Origin: Sergeia podlipaevii | Lineage: Eukaryota > Euglenozoa > Kinetoplastea > Trypanosomatida > Trypanosomatidae | Direction of reading: 5' to 3' | Assembly (NCBI GenBank): GCA_030849805.1 | Contig: JASANZ010001775.1 | Location: forward strand, 1-14,725 | Length of the DNA: 14,725 nucleotides | In this document: piece by piece, positions 8,104-14,725 of the stretch | Layout: each line of letters starts with the position of its first letter | Numbering within the stretch: the first letter of the stretch is position 1 | Notes under the pieces: model-generated | Told to the model about the DNA's origin: nothing | The model's input: the letters and a program-made list of their open reading frames with translations, nothing else | Database searches by the model: none | Translations under genes and position numbers: made by a program

Positions 8104-11100
8104 TCACAGGCCAAGAGATCGATTCCGCTCTACCACCGCCATCAAGCCACTCACCCAAGTCTGTCGCTCCTCTTCTGATAAGAAGCCGACGCCAAGTGTG
8201 CGGGTTGTGAAGACCAGCATTGCGCACATGCAACTTGGCATCGCATTGAAGTGATGATCCACTACGCATCCTTTGCTTCGCTTGAACAGTTTTGCGTGAG
8301 GATCGTTGGGACCGCGACCTGCGCCAACGTGCACAGCCCGCAGGTGCATCAAGTTGAGAGCGCAGTTAGGGTCCACGTCGTCGTCTCCGTCGTATTCGCC
8401 ACCGCCGCCCTCCTGCTGCGCGCGCCTGTGCATATCTGGGCTACCCCAGGTGAGATGAGGCATGAGAGCAGACTTGCCCCTGTATACATCTATGCAGTCT
8501 CGCACTTGAAACCAGCGCAGGTGCGGTGCCCTGGCGGCAGAGATGAACTTGAGCAAGAAGGAACCAGACCGTAGTAACGGCATAAGCTCCTTGAGAGGAC
8601 GTTTGCGCACTGGTGGACCTTTGCTTCCGCGGTCACCGCTACTACGTCCAGTCCCACTCGGCAAGTGTAGCAAGAGCGAAGGGGTTGCACTGGTGTTCGC
8701 GGTGATCGCACTGCGTGACGGGGAAACCTTGTTCTGTATAGTGCTCGTAGCGAGGACTGCGGAAGAGGAAGGAACAGAAATAGCAATCGAGGGCCGGCGC
8801 TGTTGCTGCAGCTGTGGGGATAGATGACCCCCCGGGCTGCTCGAGGTCGTTAAGCCGTGTGCCCTTCGTTCCCAGAACTCCTGCTGCTCCTGAGGAGACA
8901 TGGTTGGCACTCGGAGGATCCCGGGAGGAGGAGACCCCGTACGTGGTGGCAACGGTGGTGAAAGAGAACCGCCAATGGTCACGGATGCTGGTGGTGGTGA
9001 CGACAAGGGTACATGATGCTTGTACGGTGCGCTAGGACTGCCCGCAAGCACGCGCTCCTGTATCTGGGGTGGCATGCGTCGGGTGCCGCCTGGGGAGCAA
9101 ATAGCAGCGGCAGCAGCGGCCTTGGCGGGGCTCGTGGCATGAGGCGGAGAAGAAGAGTTGTGCAAAGGCGGCAAGACCGCTTGAATAACGATTTGTTGAG
9201 AGCGTTGCTGCTTCTGCTTCTGCAGTTGCTGGTTTTGCTGAGGAAACTGAAGAAGACCGGATGAGGCAAGGTGCTGCTGTCCTGGTGGAAAAGTATTGCC
9301 GCGCCGCGAGGATGAGGCGGGGCCACTTGTCAACGGTGATGCCGCCGCCCGGTACTGCTGCTCTGCTGCTGCTGGTGGTGGCGTAGAGAACCCGTCATGA
9401 CCGCCACCACGACGCTTTCTCGAGACAGGTGTTTGTCTATTGTAGTAGTCATCGCGACCGGTGGCAGCAACATCGTTGTTATTTCCACCACCACTACCGC
9501 TGCTCCCCTCAACGCAGATATCCTCCCCATAGCAGTCCTCTTCCTCTTCATCATCATCCCCCTCAGAAACGCCGCCCACACCCTCGCTAGGCCCACCTGG
9601 CGAGAACATCGACACATCCAACCCACACTGTAGACGTGCGTCGCGGACGTACTCATACACTTCCAGCTGGAAGCACCGCGCAAGCCCTGAGATGTCGTCT
9701 GGAAGCATCGTCTCTAAGCCCTTCCCTTCTTCACCGTCTTCTTGCGCGTAGTGGTTCTTAAGATAAATGGCTATGTTACGAAGATTGGCATGATATCGGT
9801 CCTCTAGGGTACCCAGCGCAGCCATGAGTGTGTGAAAGGTGTGACCGCTGCTGCCGTTCTCCTCACCCTCACGCGCAGGACTTCTCCTCTTCTTACCGCT
9901 GCTGCTACCTGCATTCCCATTACCTCTCCGAGGGCTGTTGAGAGATGCCGTAGAGGGCGGACTACGATTGGCGTTGGCGTAGGCGCGGCCTCCCTCATCG
10001 TTGTCGCCGCTAGGAACAGGGGGTGCTGCTCGGCGCGGGGACTCCATCCTCCCTCCGCGCAGTACTTCTTTGCCACGGAATGCATTACGCTCTCTCTGAC
10101 GTCCAATACCGCTGTCTTCCACTCTATTTATGCCACCACCACCTCCCTCTCCTCTTCCATTATTGCCGACCCATGACTTGGAGGAATTCGTCTCGTGATG
10201 GTAGTACTCACCCCTTTTATGCTTCCCGCTCATCTCTGAGAGAGGCAGTGGGGGCTTCATTGCGTGTATTTGCGCAGCAGCTGCGTTAGCAATAGGAGAC
10301 GAAGAAGAAGAAAGAGGACGACGACCTGGGGTACGGTCTCTGTTGTCGAGGACAGTCACGTATGCGTCGGCGCTCCGCTGGCTTCGACCGCCGTGTTGCA
10401 AGGAAGGTGAAGCCCCTCCCCACCGCCCACTGGTCTCACCACTATTGCTACTGTCCAGTGTGGTGTGCACATTGCTGGCCATAAAGCCCGAGCCACCACT
10501 CGTACCGGACTTGACGCTAGTATTGAACATGTGAGGCTGCTGCTGCTGCTGCTGATCAAGAAAGCTGCCGCTGCTGCTTCTCGGGCTCTGCCATGGGCGA
10601 GTGATGTCTGCGGTGGGAGACGCTCCAAGGCGACTGCGCCATGGCCTGCATTCACCAGCAATGCTACCGTCAAGACCACCGCCACGAGAGGAGGAGCGTC
10701 GTATGCGAGGCACAAAAGAAGCGCTCCGCCTTTCTGTACTGCCCGCCCCGTGTGCCGCAGAAGTGTCGTATCGATTGCCATAGACGCCTTCATCACGTGA
10801 ATCCGTAGCAGCCGCGTCAAAGTGGCGGTGGGGGTAGTCGCAGTGTTGATCAGCAAGGAGGAGGCCTCCTCCTCCTCCTCCTGGTCTCCACTCTCCGCCC
10901 CTACTGTCACCGCCGCTGCCTTCTCCGTCGAAGTTCTGGTCGCCGCCGTGGTGGTGGTTGTGCATACTCTCATCAGCGGCATAAATTCGTGTTCCATCTT
11001 CTCTATTCCTTCTCAACAAAAACGAAGAAGATGCCGCGGCAGAGTCAGAGCTCTGATGCTGCTGCCGCCACGCACCATCGCTATGTGTATGAAGTGCAGC

Positions 11101-11373
11101 GCTGCTACTACTCATTCTATGTAGAGAACCAGAGATAATGCTAGTTGGAGAGAGGGGAAGATCGTTGCTGTGAAACGCAGCAGTGAACAGTTGTGGGCCC
11201 TGCTCTGCGTTCGTCCTTCGAGTCGTCACTGAAGCGAGACTGTTGTGAGTAGAGTTGCTTTCGTGATGGCTGTTGCTAGTCGAGGTCACCGTGTGCGTCA
11301 AAGGTTCGGAGCGAGTCGTGTATTGATGAAGAAACGCAACAGACCCAGCTACAGACTGATCAGTAGATATCAT
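8104..11373 (-). CDS. Large disordered protein with C-terminal PH-like domain
   Basis: A 1089-residue protein from ATG (11373) to TGA (8104-8106). The frame stays open nine codons further, to a TTG at 11400, but kinetoplastid nuclear genes use ATG. The ATG at 11373 is also the first one after a strong acceptor AG at 11410-11411, so I prefer it. Most of the first 500 residues are Ser/Gly/His/Arg-rich and probably disordered, with a Gln6 run at 274-279. A less repetitive helical segment lies near 505-590, just after a basic cluster near 493. An acidic Asp/Glu run follows near 605-617. Residues about 930-1089 resemble a pleckstrin-homology domain: a Gly-Ser-Phe-Leu-Leu-Lys-Phe first strand, an Arg-Trp-Phe second strand, a Gly/Asp-rich loop insertion, beta strands, and a final helix carrying Trp1073. 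Such domains bind phosphoinositides or proteins, so recruitment to a membrane or cytoskeletal structure is plausible but not shown. The gene's overall identity is unknown. Confidence 0.92.
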   Translation of the reverse strand: MISTDQSVAGSVAFLHQYTTRSEPLTHTVTSTSNSHHESNSTHNSLASVTTRRTNAEQGPQLFTAAFHSNDLPLSPTSIISGSLHRMSSSSAALHTHSDGAWRQQHQSSDSAAASSSFLLRRNREDGTRIYAADESMHNHHHGGDQNFDGEGSGGDSRGGEWRPGGGGGGLLLADQHCDYPHRHFDAAATDSRDEGVYGNRYDTSAAHGAGSTERRSASFVPRIRRSSSRGGGLDGSIAGECRPWRSRLGASPTADITRPWQSPRSSSGSFLDQQQQQQPHMFNTSVKSGTSGGSGFMASNVHTTLDSSNSGETSGRWGGASPSLQHGGRSQRSADAYVTVLDNRDRTPGRRPLSSSSSPIANAAAAQIHAMKPPLPLSEMSGKHKRGEYYHHETNSSKSWVGNNGRGEGGGGGINRVEDSGIGRQRERNAFRGKEVLRGGRMESPRRAAPPVPSGDNDEGGRAYANANRSPPSTASLNSPRRGNGNAGSSSGKKRRSPAREGEENGSSGHTFHTLMAALGTLEDRYHANLRNIAIYLKNHYAQEDGEEGKGLETMLPDDISGLARCFQLEVYEYVRDARLQCGLDVSMFSPGGPSEGVGGVSEGDDDEEEEDCYGEDICVEGSSGSGGGNNNDVAATGRDDYYNRQTPVSRKRRGGGHDGFSTPPPAAAEQQYRAAASPLTSGPASSSRRGNTFPPGQQHLASSGLLQFPQQNQQLQKQKQQRSQQIVIQAVLPPLHNSSSPPHATSPAKAAAAAAICSPGGTRRMPPQIQERVLAGSPSAPYKHHVPLSSPPPASVTIGGSLSPPLPPRTGSPPPGILRVPTMSPQEQQEFWERRAHGLTTSSSPGGHLSPQLQQQRRPSIAISVPSSSAVLATSTIQNKVSPSRSAITANTSATPSLLLHLPSGTGRSSGDRGSKGPPVRKRPLKELMPLLRSGSFLLKFISAARAPHLRWFQVRDCIDVYRGKSALMPHLTWGSPDMHRRAQQEGGGGEYDGDDDVDPNCALNLMHLRAVHVGAGRGPNDPHAKLFKRSKGCVVDHHFNAMPSCMCAMLVFTTRTLGVGFLSEEERQTWVSGLMAVVERNRSLGL
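8110..8583 (-). other. PH-like domain (about residues 930-1089)
   Basis: The strand pattern and the conserved terminal Trp in an amphipathic helix fit the PH superfold. The loop near the middle is expanded by Gly, Glu and Asp residues. This call is made by eye from the pattern, and phosphoinositide binding cannot be inferred from it. Confidence 0.7.
10537..10554. repeat. (CTG)6 / (CAG)6 tract read as poly-Gln
   Basis: Six perfect units read in the CAG frame of the minus-strand PH-like gene, giving Gln 274-279 between Leu-Asp and Pro-His. Confidence 0.9.
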
Positions 11374-11409
11374 GCCACGTGTGTGTATGTGTAATACCAA
11401 TTTGTATCA

Positions 11410-11441
11410 CTCAGCGACACACACAAAAAAAAAAAAAAAAT
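11410..11441 (-). promoter_or_regulatory. Candidate spliced-leader acceptor of the PH-like gene
   Basis: On the minus strand a run of about 16 T residues (plus A-tract 11425-11440) is followed by a TG/TC-rich stretch and the first AG, complement of CT at 11410-11411. It gives a leader of about 36 nt with no upstream ATG before the start at 11373. Position and spacing are both typical for kinetoplastid trans-splicing. Confidence 0.55.
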
Positions 11442-11580
11442 TGAAAAGGTTTAATAAAATAAAAAAAAGAGATCTAGTATCAAGAACTTGAGCGCAATGT
11501 AAGTAAAAAANTGAAAAGGATTAATAAAATAAAAAAAAGAGATCTAGTATCAAAAACTTGAGCGCAATGTAAGTAAAAAA
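11441..11580. repeat. Two-copy 70-bp tandem repeat with an N at the junction
   Basis: Copy one is 11441-11510 and copy two is 11511-11580. They match base for base apart from two substitutions (11450 versus 11520, and 11484 versus 11554) and the N at 11511, which takes the place of T at 11441. Both copies are flanked by A-tracts. A duplication broken exactly by the only ambiguous base in the window is the signature of two overlapping contig ends joined without merging, though a real duplication is possible. It lies just upstream of the acceptor of the PH-like gene, outside coding sequence. Confidence 0.92.
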
Positions 11581-12131
11581 AAAAATTGGGGTGAGGGGAA
11601 GATATGAACGCGCACGCAGCTCGGGTATCTTAACCGCCGCCAGTACAAAATCAATCACTATCAACCGATGCACTTCCTCCTCCTGTTGGTGTCTAAAGCA
11701 ACAGAAGAGGAAGAAATGAAAACAATAGATAGATATAATTTAATTTACAAAAAAAAAACGAGAAACCGATGATAATAATACAATATTTAAAAAGATACAA
11801 TATTGTCTCCTTTTTCCCTTTTTTTGGAGTCTACAATTGCTGCCTTTCACACACTTTGGGTGTTCTTGTCGTTTCTCAGAGGCTTTATTTATTTACTTTT
11901 TTTTAAAAAAAAGAGCAAAATGTATCTAATTCCCTTTTTTTTCTTCTTCTATTGGTGCTATATATATATGCGGAGATGTGGGGTGGGTGCAGTGTGTAAC
12001 TTTGAAAAAATAATAATAAATAAAAATAAAAATGAGTGCCGCTGTCGCCTTCAGTGTGAACAGTGGTCTGTGTGGTGTCGCCACAACGCCTATAGGTGGA
12101 ACTATGTATGTGTGCGTGTTCACGACTTGGC

Positions 12132-12240
12132 CTTCAATTGAGGTGAAGAAAGAAGGCAATGAGGAAAAAAAAGAAGAGAAGAAAGAGGGTGAAGAAAAGA
12201 AACTTTACAGCAGACGTGAAGATAATGAAGAAGATAAATG
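12132..12240 (-). promoter_or_regulatory. Strong pyrimidine tract with AG: candidate distal acceptor
   Basis: The plus strand is almost all purine from about 12141 to 12205 and still purine-rich to 12240, so the minus strand is one of the longest pyrimidine tracts in the window. The first AG after it is the complement of CT at 12132-12133. If used for the PH-like gene, it would give a leader of about 760 nt including the 70-bp duplication. Otherwise it may direct polyadenylation of the acetyltransferase transcript or mark a short unrecognised transcript. Confidence 0.4.
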
Positions 12241-12788
12241 AATGATAGGTACGGTGTTCTCCACAGATATTTCAAAAAGATGAAGGTATAATGCGCCACG
12301 TATGCTCCGCTTTTTTTCTTTTTTTCCAACGTTCTGTTGAATCGATATTAATACTCATCGTCTCTCTCTCTCCCTCCTTTTCTTCTCTTTCTCACTCTCG
12401 TGATGAAAATTTACAACAGTATCTCTTCTGTGTGTGCGAGTCGGCTTACAACGGAAAGGAAAAGGGAAAAGTTTTTTTTTTTGAAGCAGCAACAAAAAAG
12501 GGGGAAAAAAAAAAAAGAATTGAACGTGGTAACATTACTAAAGTAGAAAAAGAGAGAAAGAAGAAACGAAAAATAGAGTTGTGATATGAATTTGTTAAGG
12601 GGGAGAAAATACACACACGCTAACCCATACGCATACACCGACAAACATGCGACACGTGCATCGCAGAAAAAAAAACTTTCATCAATAGCAAATAACGATA
12701 CTGTAACAATAATAATTATATAAATATATAAAGAGTGTGTGCTTAAAAAGCTGCATTTAAAAAAATGGAGGTGAGAGGAAGAGGGATC

Positions 12789-13691
12789 TCACAACTTCGA
12801 CTCTTCATGCCTTTCCTTTGCCTTGGCGCGCAGTGCTCTTATGTCAGCTGCATACTTCTCCTCCCAGGGCAAAGCAATAGCGGGCAATGGCTTTGTAAGG
12901 TCTAGAAACCACATCGTGGCGTCCACGTAGTGGTGCGGGTCGTCCTTTCCACCTTTACCCAGCACAATCGGATGCTTGCCGGCCCCTGGCACGACGCCGA
13001 TTCTCGTGTACTGCAGTTTCTCCCACAGTCTCAAGGACGCTGGGTTGTCGTGAAAGACTAAGTTAAAGACGGAGCCGCAGTACCCCAGGCGCTGCGCGAT
13101 GCACCGGTACCGCTCACCAAGCAGAATACCCGCGCCACGTCCGCGGAACGCTGGAGCGACGAGAAAACCACTGTTGCACAAGTGTGAGCTACGACCTGGG
13201 TAGTTGGGCTTCACGTAAAAGCAGCCAACAAACTGAGGATCTGGCAGGAACTGTAGAGGTGTGCACGTGCCCTCTGTAGCCCCACCGCTGCCGTTGCTGC
13301 TGTCTTGCCTACTGGGGGCAGTTGCGGCAGAAGCAGAAGAAGAAGGAAGCGAAGAAGCCGCCGTGCGGAGCACAAAGACATCGTAACCAAAGAAGTACTC
13401 CTTAAACTTCTCTCTACTCAAGGGCTCCTCAAATGGGTACGAATTGCCCTGCGAAATCTCATGATTTAGAAGAATGAAGGCACTTTGCACCGCCTTGGGG
13501 TCAGTGCAGGTCATTCCACTCTTGACCTGGGCTCCCACTAAGCTCTTGTACTTGCGTGGAGTTGAGCTCAGGTCAATAAGACGCTGAAGTACCACTGCGG
13601 TGCCATCTTTAAGAAGAGTGTGATAGGGAAGCAAATCACCCATGTTTATGTCCATCTTGGGACCTGGGGCCTTGCTAGAGCCGTACGCCAT
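12789..13691 (-). CDS. GNAT-family N-acetyltransferase, Mpr1-like
   Basis: A 300-residue frame from ATG (13691) to TGA (12789-12791). It should transfer an acetyl group from acetyl-CoA to an amine. The GNAT core is clear. Motif A spans about 176-204 and carries the pyrophosphate-binding pattern Arg183-x-x-Gly186-x-Gly188. Motif B follows, with Phe-Asn, an Asn-Pro-Ala-Ser stretch near 216-219 and Trp-Glu-Lys-Leu at 223-226. The Tyr-Val-Lys-Pro-Asn-Tyr segment at 159-164, a His-x-Cys-Asn at 170-173 and a Tyr-Pro near 85 resemble the fungal Mpr1 / azetidine-2-carboxylate acetyltransferase group, whose members acetylate proline analogues. That match is from memory of the family pattern, and the substrate here is unknown. 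A Ser/Ala/Gly-rich insert at about 112-146 interrupts the domain between its N-terminal part and the core. There is no signal peptide or membrane segment, so it is probably cytosolic. Met13 (13655) is an alternative start. Confidence 0.9.
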   Translation of the reverse strand: MAYGSSKAPGPKMDINMGDLLPYHTLLKDGTAVVLQRLIDLSSTPRKYKSLVGAQVKSGMTCTDPKAVQSAFILLNHEISQGNSYPFEEPLSREKFKEYFFGYDVFVLRTAASSLPSSSASAATAPSRQDSSNGSGGATEGTCTPLQFLPDPQFVGCFYVKPNYPGRSSHLCNSGFLVAPAFRGRGAGILLGERYRCIAQRLGYCGSVFNLVFHDNPASLRLWEKLQYTRIGVVPGAGKHPIVLGKGGKDDPHHYVDATMWFLDLTKPLPAIALPWEEKYAADIRALRAKAKERHEESKL

Positions 13692-13693
13692 GT

Positions 13694-13728
13694 AGAAAAG
13701 GAAGAAAAAAAAAAGAAAGAAAAAGAAT
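13694..13728 (-). promoter_or_regulatory. Pyrimidine tract abutting the acetyltransferase start codon
   Basis: On the minus strand this is an almost pure T/C run ending only two bases before the ATG at 13691. The first AG after it lies inside codons 5-6 of the gene (complement of CT at 13675-13676). If the spliceosome used it, the first start codon would be lost and translation would begin at Met13 (13655) or Met17. Confidence 0.45.
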
Positions 13729-13929
13729 ACTGCTGTCCTTTTTTTATTACGTATTGCTTATTTTTATTTTTCTCACAAATGTGCTGACAAATAACAGAAT
13801 TGCTCTCGCTCTTTCCTTCTTTCCTTCTTTCACTTCTCTTCTTTGGTTTCTTGAAGAGATGTGTGAATGTGTTCGAGATGTTTGCCTACCTGTTTGATGA
13901 GTGTATGTAGATCCTACTATGAGCAGTCG

Positions 13930-13970
13930 CTTTGATGCGTGAGTTAGAAAAAAAAAAGAGAAAAAAACAT
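13930..13970 (-). promoter_or_regulatory. Candidate distal spliced-leader acceptor of the acetyltransferase gene
   Basis: A minus-strand pyrimidine tract (plus-strand purines 13947-13966) is followed by AG, complement of CT at 13930-13931. The resulting leader of about 238 nt has no minus-strand ATG before 13691, so this site is compatible with translation from the full-length start. Confidence 0.4.
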
Positions 13971-14725
13971 GAAGCGCCGTGTTAAATGAAAAAGAAAAGG
14001 AAGAGAAGAAAGGAGTCCATATATTATTTTGCCAGTAGTTTTCTTCACTTTTTGGTCCATATTTTCGCAATTCATAACGAGATGAATCCAAAGCAGATAC
14101 TTCCCCCGTAACCTCTGCTCAATACATGTGTGCGCATGCACACACATACACGCACCAGCATAGAGGTACTGTTAATACACTCGACTGCCAAGTTGATAAA
14201 TAAAATATAAGAAATGTGTGAACAAAAAAAACAATAGTGAAAAGAAGAGAGGAAAAAGAAAACAAAGGAAACACACCAGCGATAAGCACAACAAGCAAAA
14301 AAAAAAAAAAAAGAAACGTTCAGCATCAGAAAACACACACAACATTTTAAAAATAACATCTGGTCGTGAGGCAGCGCAAGTTATGCCAGTAAAACAGCAA
14401 AAGCAGATCGTACCCGCGCCAAGATACACACACACACGATATGTATGTGTTTTCCTTTTTTTTTTTTCTCCCTCTCATTTTCCTTCTTTTCTTTTTTTTT
14501 TTTTCGCCGTCAACCGCACTCACCATAAGCTACGATACATACAGCATACTCATCAAAAAAAAAAACTGCCTCTCTGATCTGTTTGTGCGCATGTAGGTGT
14601 GTGTGCACAGCCCTTCACCCCCTTACTCTATTCTCCCCCTCCCTTCTCTTCACTTCTTTACAATACGCAAAAAAAAAAAAACTTCAAATTGAGAAAACTC
14701 AAGAGCTTATAATAATAACAACAAT

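Larger units (their letters stand above)
11374..12788. other. Intergenic spacer: 3' UTR of the acetyltransferase gene and 5' leader of the PH-like gene
   Basis: About 1.4 kb of AT-rich sequence between two minus-strand genes. From right to left it holds A/T-rich presumed 3' UTR (12242-12788), a strong minus-strand pyrimidine tract with AG (12132-12240), and a more GC-balanced patch at about 12030-12140. A second GC-balanced patch follows at about 11600-11715, then the 70-bp duplication (11441-11580) and the acceptor nearest the next gene (11410-11441). I found no convincing coding region, tRNA or mobile element. Confidence 0.6.
13692..14725. other. Upstream spacer and leader of the acetyltransferase gene
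   Basis: About 1 kb of AT-rich sequence with no credible coding region. Purine runs on the plus strand (13694-13728, 13948-13970, 13984-14010, 14220-14320) are pyrimidine tracts for minus-strand genes. Pyrimidine runs on the plus strand (13805-13850, 14450-14505, 14608-14660) point the other way. A CA-type repeat lies at 14426-14438. The right edge contains no coding start on either strand that I can support, so it is uncertain whether the neighbouring gene to the right is on the same or the opposite strand. Confidence 0.55.

Noticed and set aside
10356..10997. A 213-codon minus-strand frame overlapping the PH-like gene in another frame
   Set aside because: Its Ala/Thr/Val composition mirrors the Ser/Gly/His-rich real frame, and the longer frame ending in a PH-like domain accounts for the DNA.
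11623..11632. A 10-base match in reverse orientation to the first ten bases of the window
   Set aside because: Ten-base matches are expected by chance many times in a window of this length; there is no longer similarity around it.
12032..12241. A 69-residue plus-strand frame with ATG, Lys/Glu-rich at its end
   Set aside because: It runs opposite to all genes, and its second half is simply the purine strand of a minus-strand pyrimidine tract. The underlying GC patch is reported separately.
14218..14577. A 119-residue plus-strand frame near the right edge
   Set aside because: Lys runs then Phe runs from an A-tract followed by T-tracts, with no plausible protein composition.
1..14725. tRNA, rRNA, retroposon or CRISPR signatures
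   Set aside because: Scanning the spacers on both strands by eye gave no tRNA B-box-like motif, no spaced direct repeats and no reverse-transcriptase or transposase-like protein.

Overview
The window looks like nuclear chromosomal DNA from a kinetoplastid protist, probably a trypanosomatid. Three long, uninterrupted, intronless genes all lie on the minus strand. They are separated by AT-rich spacers of 1.4 to 1.8 kb that are full of homopolymers and microsatellites. Upstream of each gene, the minus strand carries pyrimidine tracts followed by AG, the arrangement expected of spliced-leader trans-splice acceptors. The coding regions are clearly more GC-rich than the spacers and encode proteins rich in Ala, Ser, Gln, Gly and Thr runs, which is common in this group. 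Genus cannot be assigned from the sequence alone.

Transcription order is right to left. (1) 14725-13692: upstream spacer and leader of the first gene. (2) 13691-12789: a GNAT-fold N-acetyltransferase of 300 residues, with a motif resembling the fungal Mpr1 / azetidine-2-carboxylate acetyltransferase group. It is the only gene with a confident biochemical call. (3) 12788-11374: spacer with a strong pyrimidine-tract/AG site and, just upstream of the next gene, a 70-bp near-identical tandem repeat with the window's only N at its junction, probably an assembly join. (4) 11373-8104: a protein of 1089 residues, largely disordered, ending in a pleckstrin-homology-like domain. (5) 8103-6283: long AT-rich spacer. 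(6) 6282-763: a very large protein of 1839 residues, with low-complexity linkers between short conserved-looking segments and a C-terminal membrane anchor. (7) 762-1: trailing spacer containing a good acceptor site for a gene beyond the left edge.

The genes probably share one polycistronic transcript and are separated by trans-splicing and polyadenylation. In kinetoplastids such co-transcription does not imply a shared pathway, and I see no functional link among the three products. No RNA genes, mobile elements, CRISPR arrays or clear new multi-gene system were found. The most useful second looks are the N-bearing duplication, the same CAG repeat being read as Gln, Ser or Ala in different places, the tail-anchored giant protein with basic clusters, and the start ambiguity of the acetyltransferase.
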